A stretch of DNA of 48,816 bases, from the NCBI GenBank assembly GCA_023460715.1, contig JAEWPH010000098.1, forward strand, positions 1 through 48,816, read 5' to 3'. The position numbers were made by a program, and so were the translations under genes. The DNA is from Pseudomonadota bacterium. Its GTDB lineage: Bacteria; Pseudomonadota; Gammaproteobacteria; Burkholderiales; Burkholderiaceae_C. Shown here piece after piece: positions 29,503-39,518 of the stretch; within the stretch, counting starts at the first letter, position 1, and each line of letters starts with the position of its first letter. The notes beneath the pieces were generated by a model. The model was not told where the DNA came from, did no database searches, and saw only the letters and a program-made list of their open reading frames with translations.

Positions 29503-31563
29503 ATGCAGGACAACGCATCCTTTGGCGCGTCCGCTGCGGGGCCGGGGCCCGTGTCCGCAGCGGCGCAATGGATCCAGCGTGCACACGAGCGGTCCGCAGC
29601 CTTCGGGCTGCAGCGCCATGAAACGGCCGACCTGGAGCCGGTGCGGGCCGACGCGCTGGCCTGGACCGTGGCCCGCAACGAAGCCCTGTGTGCCCATGCC
29701 TTGCCCGTGATGGAAACGCTGTCGGCCCAGATCGCCGGTACCCAGAGCATGGTCCTGCTCACCGATGCGCAGGGCGTGATCCTGCATGCGCTGGGCGACG
29801 ACGAATTCCTCGGCCGTGCCAGCCGCGTCGCTCTGCGCCCGGGCGCCACATGGGCGGAAAGCAGCAAGGGGACCAACGCCATCGGTACGGCACTGGCCAT
29901 GGGCGAGGCGCTTCAGGTCAATGGCAATGAGCACTTTCTCAAAGCGAACGACTTCCTGACCTGTTCCTGCGCTCCGATCCTCGACCCCCAGGGCCTGGTG
30001 ATCGGTGCGCTGGACGTGAGTGGTGACCACCGCAGCCGCAGCCCCCATACGATGGCGCTGGTGCGCATGTCCGCCAAGATGGTGGAGAACCACCTGTTCG
30101 GCAAGGTGTACGAAGACGCCGTACGGCTGCGGTTCCATGCCCGGCCGGAGTTTCTCGGCACCCTCGTAGAAGGCCTCGCCGCCTTCACGGCGGAGGGCCG
30201 GTTCCTCGCCGCCAACCGCAGCGGCCAGTTCCAACTGGGCCTGTCTTCCAATGCGCTGCAGGCGCATACCTTTCCATCGCTTTTCGGGATGCCGATGAGC
30301 ACCCTGCTGGCGCACGCGCGCCAAGGCAATCCGCAACTGCTCACCCTGCGTTTGCCCGGGGGCGTGACCGTGCATGCCGAGGTGGAGCACCGGGCTCGCC
30401 CCGGGGCGGTGCTGGCAGCGCTACCCGCAGAGCCTGCGGCCGGTGCCAGCGACGCGGCTAGGCCGCACCAGGGTGCTCATGGTGCTTCGGCTGCGCCCCT
30501 GGCCGGCATAGCGCCGGGATTGTCGAGCCTCAGGTACCTGAATACCGGCGACGCCCACCTGGCCCAGGTGATCGAAAGGGTCACGCGGCTTCTGGGGCGC
30601 GACGTACCCACCATGATCCTCGGCGAGACCGGCACAGGCAAGGAACTGCTGGCGCGGGCCATCCACCATGATGGGCCGCGGGCGCGCAAGCCTTTCGTGG
30701 CCGTCAACTGCGCGTCGATACCCGAAACGCTCATCGAGGCGGAACTCTTCGGCTACGAAGAGGGGGCCTTCACCGGCGCACGGCGCAAGGGCAGCACGGG
30801 CAAGATCGTCCAGGCGCACGGCGGAACGCTCTTCTTGGACGAGATCGGGGACATGCCGCTGTCGATGCAGGCACGCCTGCTGCGCGTGCTGCAGGAGCGC
30901 AGCGTGGCGCCGTTGGGGGCCACGCGCGAGATCCAGGTGGATGTCAACGTCGTGTGCGCCACCCACCGCAACCTGCGGGAGATGATGGCGCAAGGGCAAT
31001 TCCGGGAGGATCTGTACTACCGCTTGAACGGATTGGTGGTGCGCCTGCCCGCTTTGCGGGAGCGTTCCGACCTGTCCGTCATCGTGCAGCGGTTGCTGCA
31101 GGCCCAACGCGACGGTGGCGCAGCCCATGCACCCATGATTCGGGTGTCGCCCGAGGTCATGGACCTGTTTGCCGCCCACGCTTGGCCCGGCAACCTACGC
31201 CAGTTGGCCAACGTGTTGCGCACGGCTGCGCTGATGGCGGAGGGCGATGGCGACGGCAGCACCGTGCGCGAACAACACCTGCCGGACGATTTCCTGGGCG
31301 AATGCGCGGGCGCAGCGCCGTCGCCAGAGTACCTTCGGCAGGCCGCCGACACCCTCCACAAAGGACCCAAGCCCGCCGCAGTGAACGCTGCGGTACGTGG
31401 GGGTGTGCGCTCCCTGGGCGATGTGACCGCCGTTGCCTTGCAGGAGGCTCTGCGTGCGCATGCGGGCAACGTCTCGGCCGCGGCGCGTGCGTTGGGCGTT
31501 TCCCGCAACACCGTGTACCGGCATCTGCGCGCGGCGTCCGTCCGGGCAGCCCCTCCGGGCTGA
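29503..31563 (+). CDS. AcoR-like sigma-54-dependent transcriptional activator
   Basis: This 686-aa enhancer-binding protein resembles AcoR-type regulators of acetoin and alcohol metabolism. The N-terminal sensory region contains a GAF-like domain (about 70-200, WAESSKGTNAIGTAL). The central AAA+ domain has GETGTGKE (374-381), the sigma-54 contact loop GAFTGA (421-426), LDEIGDM, and RFRED-like QFREDLYYRLN. A Fis-type helix-turn-helix closes the protein (NVSAAARALGVSRNTVYRHL). The ATG at 29503 follows AAGGAGA. It is convergent to the DUF779-adhP-exaC genes, which have a sigma-54 promoter, and is the obvious candidate for their activator. Confidence 0.93.
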   Translation: MQDNASFGASAAGPGPVSAAAQWIQRAHERSAAFGLQRHETADLEPVRADALAWTVARNEALCAHALPVMETLSAQIAGTQSMVLLTDAQGVILHALGDDEFLGRASRVALRPGATWAESSKGTNAIGTALAMGEALQVNGNEHFLKANDFLTCSCAPILDPQGLVIGALDVSGDHRSRSPHTMALVRMSAKMVENHLFGKVYEDAVRLRFHARPEFLGTLVEGLAAFTAEGRFLAANRSGQFQLGLSSNALQAHTFPSLFGMPMSTLLAHARQGNPQLLTLRLPGGVTVHAEVEHRARPGAVLAALPAEPAAGASDAARPHQGAHGASAAPLAGIAPGLSSLRYLNTGDAHLAQVIERVTRLLGRDVPTMILGETGTGKELLARAIHHDGPRARKPFVAVNCASIPETLIEAELFGYEEGAFTGARRKGSTGKIVQAHGGTLFLDEIGDMPLSMQARLLRVLQERSVAPLGATREIQVDVNVVCATHRNLREMMAQGQFREDLYYRLNGLVVRLPALRERSDLSVIVQRLLQAQRDGGAAHAPMIRVSPEVMDLFAAHAWPGNLRQLANVLRTAALMAEGDGDGSTVREQHLPDDFLGECAGAAPSPEYLRQAADTLHKGPKPAAVNAAVRGGVRSLGDVTAVALQEALRAHAGNVSAAARALGVSRNTVYRHLRAASVRAAPPG

Positions 31564-31605
31564 ACATCGTCCGCCCCGGCCAGCGGGCGTGCGTCCCACC
31601 CCCGT

Positions 31606-31630
31606 CGCGCAGGGGCCTTGCGCGCTTTTT
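31606..31630 (+). terminator. Probable intrinsic terminator of the sigma-54 activator gene
   Basis: CGCGCA (31606-31611) and TGCGCG (31619-31624) form a 6-bp G+C-rich stem with a 7-nt loop, followed by C and TTTTT. It lies 42 nt after the activator stop and touches the last codon of the convergent DUF779 gene. Confidence 0.55.
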
Positions 31631-32069
31631 AGGCAGCCCCGCTGGGTGGAGGACCCATCGTTTGGATGGATGCCCACTCCGCATCGCTGTACAGCCGTGA
31701 GCGTGTCAGAAAGCGCAGGCCCGTGGGACGTTCCAGTGAGAACATGCCGCCGTTTCCGGGGACTGCATCGATGATGATGTGGGTATGTTCCCAATAGGCG
31801 AACTGCGAGCGGCTCATGTAGAACGGCGTGCCGGCGATGTGGCCCAGGAGCACGTCGGAATCCCCGACCAGGAACTCCCCCCGGGCAAAGCACATCGGAG
31901 CGCTGCCGTCGCAGCATCCGCCCGACTGGTGGAACATGAGCGGGCCGTGTTGCGCGGCCAGCCGGGTGATGAGGTCGGTGGCGGCAGGGGTGGCCGACAC
32001 GCGGGTGACTGGGGCGGCCACCGCGGCGGCCGAGCCGCCCTCACTGCTGGGGAATGCCGTGGTTTCCAT
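31629..32069 (-). CDS. DUF779 family protein linked to aldehyde dehydrogenase
   Basis: This 146-aa cytoplasmic protein belongs to DUF779, a family often found beside ethanol/acetaldehyde oxidation genes. After a variable N-terminus of about 30 aa the conserved core has HQSGGCCDGSAPMC (three cysteines and a His in a short span), then LLGHIAGTPFYMS and YWEHTHIIIDAVPGNGGMFSLE. The Cys/His cluster suggests metal or redox chemistry, but no activity is known to me. GGAG precedes the ATG. It is the last gene of the exaC-adhP-DUF779 run, 35 bp after adhP. Confidence 0.88.
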   Translation of the reverse strand: METTAFPSSEGGSAAAVAAPVTRVSATPAATDLITRLAAQHGPLMFHQSGGCCDGSAPMCFARGEFLVGDSDVLLGHIAGTPFYMSRSQFAYWEHTHIIIDAVPGNGGMFSLERPTGLRFLTRSRLYSDAEWASIQTMGPPPSGAA

Positions 32070-32104
32070 GGGTCAGTCTCCTGCAGAGGCTGCCGCCCCG
32101 CGTT

Positions 32105-33136
32105 TCAGGCGGCCATGTCCAGCACGATGCGGCCTTGGATCTGGCCTTTGTGCATGCGCGCGAACACGTCGTTGATGTTCTCCAGCTTCTCCGTGGCAAC
32201 GGTGGCTTTGACTTGCCCGCGGGCCGCGAAATCCAGCGATTCCTGCAGGTCCAGGCGTGTACCCACGATGGAGCCACGCACCGTCACGCCGCGCAGCACC
32301 ATGTCGAAGATGGGCAGCGGGAAGTTGCCGGGCGGCAGGCCGTTGAGCGACACCGTGCCGCCGCGACGCACCATCCCCAGCGCCTGTTCGAAGGCCTTGG
32401 GCGAGACGGCCGTAACCAGGGCACCATGCGCACCGCCGATCTCCTTTTGCAGGTAGGCGGCCGGATCGGTGGTCTTGGCGTTGACCGTGACGCTCGCGCC
32501 GAGCTTTTTGGCCAGCTCCAGCTTGTCGTCCTCGACGTCCACGGCCGCAACGTTCAGACCCATGGCCTTGGCGTATTGCACGGCCATGTGACCGAGGCCG
32601 CCGATGCCCGAGATGACCACCCAGTCACCGGGCCTGGTGTCCGTCACCTTCAGGCCCTTGTAGACCGTGACGCCGGCGCACAGCACGGGTGCGATGTCCA
32701 CGAAGCTGATGTCCTTGGGCAGGTGGCCGACGAAGTTGGGGTCCGCCAGGGCGTAGTCGGCAAAGCCGCCGTTCACGGAGTAGCCGGTGTTGCTCTGCGA
32801 TTCGCACAGCGTCTCCCAGCCGCCCAGGCAGTGGGTGCAGCAACCACAGGCCGAATGCAGCCAGGGTACGCCGACCCGGTCGCCTTCCTTGATGTGCTTG
32901 ACGTTCTTGCCGATGGCCGCCACGAAGCCAACCCCTTCATGACCAGGAATGAACGGCGGGTTGGGCTTGACCGGCCAGTCGCCCTCGGCGGCATGCAGGT
33001 CGGTGTGGCAGACGCCGGACGCTTCGATCTTCACGAGAATCTGGTCGTCTGCAGGCACGGGAACGGGCACTTCCTCGATGGTCAGCGGTTTGCCGAATTC
33101 ACGGACGACAGCGGCTTTCATGGTTTTTGCGGACAT
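32105..33136 (-). CDS. adhP: Zinc-dependent alcohol dehydrogenase (AdhP-like)
   Basis: This 343-aa medium-chain NAD(P)-dependent dehydrogenase is predicted to oxidise ethanol or similar primary alcohols to aldehydes. Catalytic zinc ligands lie in GVCHTDLHA and GHEGVGFV. The structural zinc site has four closely spaced cysteines in the CGCCTHCLGGWETLC stretch. The nucleotide-binding motif is GIGGLGHMAVQYA. The ATG at 33136 has AAGGAG 9 nt upstream; a GTG two codons earlier would lie too close to that site. It lies 120 bp behind exaC on the same strand, so its aldehyde product would be handled by the enzyme encoded just upstream. Confidence 0.93.
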   Translation of the reverse strand: MSAKTMKAAVVREFGKPLTIEEVPVPVPADDQILVKIEASGVCHTDLHAAEGDWPVKPNPPFIPGHEGVGFVAAIGKNVKHIKEGDRVGVPWLHSACGCCTHCLGGWETLCESQSNTGYSVNGGFADYALADPNFVGHLPKDISFVDIAPVLCAGVTVYKGLKVTDTRPGDWVVISGIGGLGHMAVQYAKAMGLNVAAVDVEDDKLELAKKLGASVTVNAKTTDPAAYLQKEIGGAHGALVTAVSPKAFEQALGMVRRGGTVSLNGLPPGNFPLPIFDMVLRGVTVRGSIVGTRLDLQESLDFAARGQVKATVATEKLENINDVFARMHKGQIQGRIVLDMAA

Positions 33137-33256
33137 GGGCACGGACTCCTTGCGGTTGCGAACGGATGAAGAGAGAGGGCGGGGCGAACGCTTCCAGAAT
33201 AGGTACGCCCCGCGCTGCGCCGGTTAATGCAGATCAACCGGGTGCCGATCGGCCGC

Positions 33257-34777
<1,521 letters not shown>

Positions 34778-34845
34778 GGTGCTGTCTCCTGGTAGGAATG
34801 GGAAGAGTCGCTCGTCGCGCTGCGGCGCCGTGCATCCTTTGAGGG

Positions 34846-34860
34846 GCAAGTCGCGTGCCA
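34846..34860 (-). promoter_or_regulatory. Sigma-54 promoter of exaC-adhP-DUF779
   Basis: The minus strand reads TGGCACGCGACTTGC, which matches the consensus TGGCACG-N4-TTGC at every defined position, including the GG and GC doublets at -24/-12 spacing. The predicted start lies near 34834, about 57 nt before the exaC ATG. The neighbouring gene for an AcoR-like activator with GAFTGA supports it. Confidence 0.85.
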
Positions 34861-34998
34861 GAGGCGGGCAGGGACATTCGTGCCGACGGGCTGGCGGCTG
34901 CCGCCTCGGCTTGGCGGGGCTCGGGGGGAGCACGGTCGTGCCTTGGTCGCCTGGCCCGGGGCTGCTTCAGGGTGTGCCGCGTGTTCCATTGCGTGACG

Positions 34999-35027
34999 CT
35001 CCACTGTTCCGTTTCGGAACAATGGAG
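34999..35027. promoter_or_regulatory. Long inverted repeat, probable activator binding site for exaC
   Basis: Arms of 13 nt (34999-35011 and 35015-35027) match at 12 positions around a 3-nt spacer; the core is TGTTCC-N5-GGAACA. Its centre is about 180 nt upstream of the predicted sigma-54 start, a normal enhancer distance. A further TGTTCC lies at 34982-34987. Binding by the AcoR-like protein is inferred. Confidence 0.6.
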
Positions 35028-35234
35028 CAGGTGTGCGCGGGTCAACGACCGGAAGATGCCGCCAGGGGAGCGGGCCGCGCCAGGACAGAAGAGGTGCGGA
35101 TCCACGGCAGGGTGGTGGAGCACCGTGCACAGCCCGGCCTCGATGGGGACGGCGCAGTCATGGGGGCGGCGCCGCGGCGGGGCCTGCGCCGTCACGACCG
35201 CCCTGGCTGCCTTTGCTGGCCAGTCGTCATGCTA

Positions 35235-35265
35235 TTGATTGTGTAGCGATATGCCGCCGTAGAAT
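35235..35265 (+). promoter_or_regulatory. Candidate yebC promoter
   Basis: TTGATT (35235-35240) and TAGAAT (35260-35265) are separated by 19 bp, somewhat long. The predicted start near 35272 leaves a leader of about 80 nt before the yebC ribosome binding site AGGAGG. Confidence 0.35.
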
Positions 35266-35353
35266 ATGCGCTTGCGGCCATTTTGGCTTGCAACCGCGGT
35301 GCGGTACGCCCCAGGCGTGCCCGCGGCCTATCCCCTCATTCGCAGGAGGCGCC

Positions 35354-36073
35354 ATGGGTGCGCAATGGAAAGCAAAAGGCAAGGCCCAGGTGGCCGACGC
35401 CAAGGGCAAGCTGTTTGGCAAGCTGGTCAAGGAAATCATCGTGGCCGCGCGCGGCGGTGCCGATCCGGCTGGCAACTCCCGCCTGCGGCTGGCCGTGGAG
35501 CAGGCACGCAAGGCGTCCATGCCCAAGGACACGCTGGACCGTGCCATCAAGAAGGGCTCGGGCACCGGCACCGACGCCGTGGACTACCAGCGCGTGATCT
35601 ATGAAGGCTTCGGGCCCCACCAGGTGCCGGTGATGGTCGAATGCCTGACCGACAACGTCAACCGCACGGCGCCGGAGATGCGCGTGCTGTTCCGCAAGGG
35701 CCAGCTGGGCACGTCCGGCTCGGTGTCGTGGGACTTCAACCACGTGGGGCTGATCGAAGCGGAACCCACGCCCGGCCACGCCGGTGCAGATGCCGAGGTG
35801 GCCGCCATCGAGGCAGGCGCGCAGGACTTCGGCCCGGGCGAGGAAGGGGGCGCGACGCTGTTCGTGACCGACCCGGCCGATCTCGACCTGGTCAGCCGCG
35901 CGCTGCCTGCGCAAGGGTTCACCGTGCTGTCGGCCAAGCTGGGCTACCAGCCCAAGAATCCGGTGGATCCGGCCAACCTCGGCCCCGAGGCGCTGGAAGA
36001 AGTGGAGAGCTTCCTGGCAGCGATCGACGCGCACGACGACGTCCAGGAGATGTTCGTCGGCCTCAAGGGCTGA
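35354..36073 (+). CDS. yebC: YebC/PmpR family regulatory protein
   Basis: This 239-aa cytoplasmic protein belongs to the YebC/TACO1 family, described both as DNA-binding regulators and as factors that relieve ribosome stalling at proline stretches. It starts with [28 protein letters not shown], typical of the family, and has [26 protein letters not shown] and [20 protein letters not shown] strong AGGAGG 5 nt before the ATG fixes the start; the frame is open upstream but carries no family sequence. It is divergent from exaC. No ruvC gene follows, unlike in many genomes. Confidence 0.95.
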   Translation: MGAQWKAKGKAQVADAKGKLFGKLVKEIIVAARGGADPAGNSRLRLAVEQARKASMPKDTLDRAIKKGSGTGTDAVDYQRVIYEGFGPHQVPVMVECLTDNVNRTAPEMRVLFRKGQLGTSGSVSWDFNHVGLIEAEPTPGHAGADAEVAAIEAGAQDFGPGEEGGATLFVTDPADLDLVSRALPAQGFTVLSAKLGYQPKNPVDPANLGPEALEEVESFLAAIDAHDDVQEMFVGLKG

Positions 36074-36084
36074 CGCTGCGGTCT

Positions 36085-36108
36085 GGCGCCCCGGCACACG
36101 GTGGCGCC
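36085..36108 (+). repeat. Hairpin behind yebC
   Basis: GGCGCC (36085-36090) and GGCGCC (36103-36108) pair, extended inward by CCG/CGG with one bulged base. It begins 11 nt after the yebC stop. No U-tract follows, so it may stabilise the 3' end rather than terminate transcription. Confidence 0.4.
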
Positions 36109-36729
36109 GCCGCCTCTGTTCCCGTCAGTCGCAAGCCGCGACGCTTTCGAATGGGGATGCCATGAGCGACCAGTTGGCCGCCACCGGGAGGGCGGCGGGT
36201 TGCGGCCGCGATGGCATCGAAACCCGCGTCCAGCGGTGCAGAGCGTAGTCGCCCCCGCTGGCGGCGGACGAGAGGTCGTGAGCAGACGATCCTCCCTAGG
36301 GTGCCTAGACCAGCGCCGTGCGTTCAGGGGCGTCCACTTCAACGTCCCGGTCGCGGTATCCCAATCGCCCCCGCGTTCCCGGGCAGGTGCTGATGTGCAA
36401 GGTGCAGTGTTGGCTACACCGCTGCTTCGGGCACGGACGGGCGCGCTAGGCCCCGCCTTCGTCCTGCCCAGGCCGGGCAAGGGGATTGCACACCGACCTT
36501 CTCTTCAAGATCAACCTTCGTGACTCGGACCGCCCTGATGGCCGAGCTTGCGGTAGCGGCCGGGTGGTTAGGCCTGCGGAGCGTCGCGGCCATTCGGGGG
36601 CCGTGGCTTGCGGATGGCGGCCCTTTGGCCGCCGAATTCGGCGCTTGCTGCCTGACGGAATGGCGTGGCCTGTGGAGCCTGTAACCTCGAATGCATACCG
36701 GTTGGGCCCTCCCTCGCGGCCACTGTGGC

Positions 36730-36779
36730 TTGCTGTGCCCATCCGATATTCATAAGATAACGTTCTGATTAATCCGATA
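36730..36779 (+). promoter_or_regulatory. Candidate tetR promoter with two direct repeats
   Basis: TTGCTG (36730-36735) and TAAGAT (36753-36758) are separated by 17 bp. The octamer ATCCGATA occurs at 36741-36748, inside the spacer, and again at 36772-36779 next to the start codon, 31 bp (about three helical turns) apart. The layout would suit autorepression by the adjacent TetR protein; this is inferred. Confidence 0.35.
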
Positions 36780-36790
36780 GATATCCACTA

Positions 36791-37450
36791 ATGCCCACGC
36801 GAAACAAGGCCGGCGAGAGCAGCGCGGTTGTATCGCGCAAGCCCCAGCAGGAGCGCAGCCTGGCGCGCTACAACCTGCTGCTGGATGCAGCGAACGAATT
36901 GCTGCTCACCCAGGACATTGCAGAGATCGGGCTTTACCAAGTTGCAGACCGCGCTGGTGTGCCCGCTGCGTCGGCATACCACTTCTTTCCTTCGCCGGGG
37001 GCTGTCTTCACTGCGCTGGCAGAGCGATACCAGATCGAACTCGCCTCCGTGATGGAAAGCGCGAGGCCGCCGGCCGACGGGCGCTGGCAGACCCTGCTGA
37101 GCGAGATGGCTGCCGTGTTCGTGCGGTGCTACAACCAGAATCTGCCCATGAGCAAGGTGATTCTGGGTGGTGCAGCGCGCCAGGACCTGGCGCTTTTCGA
37201 TGAGCGGTTCATCGAAGCGCTGTCGATGCGCTTGGTCGTTCTTTGCGATGCGCTGTACCACATGCCGATGATTCGTGATCTGCAGCACCGGCTGCATGTC
37301 ATGCTCACCATCGTCAACGGCATCTGGTCCCTGTCGTTTTCCCGGCATGGCCAGATCACGAAGGAATTCGAGGCTGAAGCCGCGGTCGCAGCCATCGCGT
37401 ACTGCCGGACCTTCCTGCCCGAGTTCATGGAGCCGAAGACCTTGCCCTGA
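36791..37450 (+). CDS. TetR family transcriptional regulator
   Basis: This 219-aa protein has an N-terminal TetR helix-turn-helix (about residues 22-70: ARYNLLLDAANELLL...IGLYQVADRAGVPAASAYHFFPS), followed by a helical ligand-binding domain of unknown specificity. It is preceded by a gene-free A/T-rich stretch with direct repeats, so autoregulation is likely. No clear target operon adjoins it: downstream is a membrane EAL gene on the same strand after 264 bp, upstream is yebC. No Shine-Dalgarno sequence is visible before the ATG. Confidence 0.9.
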   Translation: MPTRNKAGESSAVVSRKPQQERSLARYNLLLDAANELLLTQDIAEIGLYQVADRAGVPAASAYHFFPSPGAVFTALAERYQIELASVMESARPPADGRWQTLLSEMAAVFVRCYNQNLPMSKVILGGAARQDLALFDERFIEALSMRLVVLCDALYHMPMIRDLQHRLHVMLTIVNGIWSLSFSRHGQITKEFEAEAAVAAIAYCRTFLPEFMEPKTLP

Positions 37451-37714
37451 GCTGCTGAGGGTTGTTGCACGGCGCTCCAACGATCTCGCATGATGCCGTT
37501 TGACGGGTGTCGCGCCTGCCTCTTCGCTCGTAACAAAAGGTGTGCAAAAATAGATAAATATCTGCTTTAGCCACACGCCCATGCCTAGCTGCTGCCCCTT
37601 GTCGAGCCGTGAACCCGCCATCGCCGGCGGGGCGGGAATCTGCTGCGGATGCGAGCGGGCGAGTCAGCGGGGATCAGTACGCAGTGGGCATTGCAACCGT
37701 GACGGAGCTTCCGC

Positions 37715-39478
37715 GTGAATCCGGACGCCGTGCTTTCCACGCTGGGGGCGCTCCGTGGCGGCCTGGGCCCCTGGGCGATGGATCCCGCGAGCTTGCCCGT
37801 CTGGCAGGCCCTGGCGTTCTGGATCGCGGCGTCCCTGGTGCTGTACGGCACCAACCGCCTGGCGGTCTATGTGTCCCTGTCCGTGGACGACGCCAGCCGC
37901 CGCGTCTCCGAATCCCTGGCCTCCGTCGGGATCGGCGCGCTGTCCTGGGGCCTGGACATGGCCGCCTGTTTCCTGCGGTCCGACGTCGACCCCCAGGAGT
38001 GGAGCCTGCTGCCGGCCCTGTCTTCCCTGATCGTGATGGTGGTCACGTGCCGCATCGCCGTGCCCGTACTGCTCACCCGGGACAACCGCTGGTGCCTGGG
38101 CGGCGCCAGCATCGGCATGGCTTTCGGGGTGGCGTTCGCCCACACCATCTTGATGACCGGCCATTTTTTCCAGCCGGCGATCATCCAGGCCGTGCCGTTC
38201 GTGCTGGCCTGCCTGGTGGTGGCGGCGCTGGTCTTCCGTGTGGCCCGCCGCTACCAGCGGGCACGCGTGCGCAGCCGCAGCTCGGCCCCCTGGCGCTTCT
38301 GGGGGGCCTGCGGGGCCGTGGTCGTCTTGATCGAATGGCTGTTTTTCCAGGCTTTCGCCCACCCTCCGCCCTCTGGCGAGCGCAGCCAGGCCGGACTGCA
38401 GGGGGCCGAGGTCATGCTGGTCGTCGGCCTCTTCAGCGGCCTGATGTTCATCGAGCAGATGGTCAACATGCGCTCGGACCGGGGTCGCCAGCATCTCTTC
38501 CACCGCGGTCTCTCGCTCATCCGGTCCGGGGCCGAAACCGGAGGCGCGCAGTCGGATGCACGGTTGTCGCTGATCGCGGACCACCTACGGGAACTGGTGG
38601 TGCCCGAGCGGCTGGAACTGCACTTCCAGCCCATCGCCAACCTCCGCGCGCAAAGCGTTCACCTGGAGGCTCTGCTGCGGCTGGAGCACCCCTTACTCGG
38701 CCGCATCAACCCCGAACAATTCTTCCTGGCGTGCGAGCTGCGGGGCTGGACCCCCCAGGCCGACCGCCTGATCCTGCGCAACGCCCTGGATCTGCTGCGG
38801 ACCTGGCGCGCCCAGTGCCTGGACGTGCCGGTGAACGTGAATGTGGCGCCCGAGACCTTGATGGTTCCGGGTTTTGCCGAATGGTTGGGCCAGGAGATCG
38901 CAAGCCGCGGCCTGGTGCCCGAGGACGTGCGGCTGGAGCTGACCGAGCATGCCATCACCGCCTGCGGTGGGCCGCTGCGGCGCAGCGTGGACGAACTGCA
39001 CGCGGCGGGCGTGCAAGTGGTGATGGACGACTTCGGCGTCGGCTACTCGTCGCTGGGCGTGCTCGCCGACCTGAAGCTGGCCGGACTGAAATGCGACCGT
39101 CTGCTGCTGCGCGATGTGGCCCTGGACCCAAGGCGCCAGGCGTTGCTGCGCAATGTCGCGGCCATGGGGCGCGATCTCGGCCTGCCGGTGACCGTGGAGG
39201 GCATTGAAACCGCGGCCGAACTGCGCTGCGCCGTGCAATGTGGCATCGACAGCATCCAGGGCTATCTGTTCGCGCGGCCGGTGCCCGCGGCCGATGTGAT
39301 GCGCTGGCTGCATGAAAGCCGCGCAGAGCGGATGCGGGCGCTGGTGCGCCTATTGGCCGCAGCGGACGGGACCGAAGAGCCTGCGGCGTGGGGCCCGCAG
39401 AAAAGCGTCGGCGCAACGCCGGTGCTCATCGAGGGCGACGACCCGTCCCGGGGCTGGAGCGCCAAGCCGGCGGCTTGA
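37715..39478 (+). CDS. Membrane-anchored EAL-domain c-di-GMP phosphodiesterase
   Basis: This 587-aa protein has a multi-pass membrane domain (about residues 25-255, some six to seven helices) followed by a cytoplasmic EAL domain. The membrane part includes GIGALSWGLDMAACFL and GMAFGVAFAHTILMTGHFF, which recall the spacing of MHYT sensor domains but lack the MHYT residues. The EAL domain keeps EALLR (near 317), NVNVAPETL, ELTEHAI, DDFGVGYSS (near 437), LKCDR and VEGIE, so it should hydrolyse c-di-GMP. There is no GGDEF domain. The start is GTG at 37715 with GGAG 7 nt upstream. Confidence 0.87.
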   Translation: MNPDAVLSTLGALRGGLGPWAMDPASLPVWQALAFWIAASLVLYGTNRLAVYVSLSVDDASRRVSESLASVGIGALSWGLDMAACFLRSDVDPQEWSLLPALSSLIVMVVTCRIAVPVLLTRDNRWCLGGASIGMAFGVAFAHTILMTGHFFQPAIIQAVPFVLACLVVAALVFRVARRYQRARVRSRSSAPWRFWGACGAVVVLIEWLFFQAFAHPPPSGERSQAGLQGAEVMLVVGLFSGLMFIEQMVNMRSDRGRQHLFHRGLSLIRSGAETGGAQSDARLSLIADHLRELVVPERLELHFQPIANLRAQSVHLEALLRLEHPLLGRINPEQFFLACELRGWTPQADRLILRNALDLLRTWRAQCLDVPVNVNVAPETLMVPGFAEWLGQEIASRGLVPEDVRLELTEHAITACGGPLRRSVDELHAAGVQVVMDDFGVGYSSLGVLADLKLAGLKCDRLLLRDVALDPRRQALLRNVAAMGRDLGLPVTVEGIETAAELRCAVQCGIDSIQGYLFARPVPAADVMRWLHESRAERMRALVRLLAAADGTEEPAAWGPQKSVGATPVLIEGDDPSRGWSAKPAA

Positions 39479-39518
39479 GCGCCAGGCATTTGCCGGATCT
39501 GCCGCACGGTGAGGGTGC

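Larger units (their letters stand above)
34778..35353. other. Divergent regulatory region between exaC and yebC
   Basis: These 576 bp hold no supported gene. They contain the exaC sigma-54 promoter (34846-34860), a long inverted repeat likely to bind its activator (34999-35027), a lone TGTTCC half-site (34982-34987), and a candidate yebC promoter (35235-35265). Confidence 0.7.
36074..36790. other. 717-bp region without a recognisable gene
   Basis: I can support no gene here on either strand; open frames exist but have no recognisable domain, good ribosome binding site or sensible composition. A hairpin (36085-36108) follows yebC. The last 60 bp are A/T-rich, contain the tetR promoter candidate and two ATCCGATA repeats, and contrast sharply with the rest. 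A degraded gene or an unrecognised RNA cannot be excluded. Confidence 0.5.

Noticed and set aside
33143..33256. Second sigma-54 promoter ahead of adhP
   Set aside because: On the minus strand CGGCAC is followed by TTGA one base too close and without the -12 GC. adhP is more likely read from the exaC promoter.
36101..36523. Possible 140-aa protein in the gap behind yebC
   Set aside because: Arg/Pro-rich translation, no Shine-Dalgarno sequence, no domain, and it begins inside a hairpin. I prefer to call the region gene-free.
37609..39207. Open frame of about 532 codons overlapping the EAL gene in another plus-strand frame
   Set aside because: The GTG-started frame next to it carries the full EAL motif set; this one is Arg/Gly/Pro-rich with no domain.
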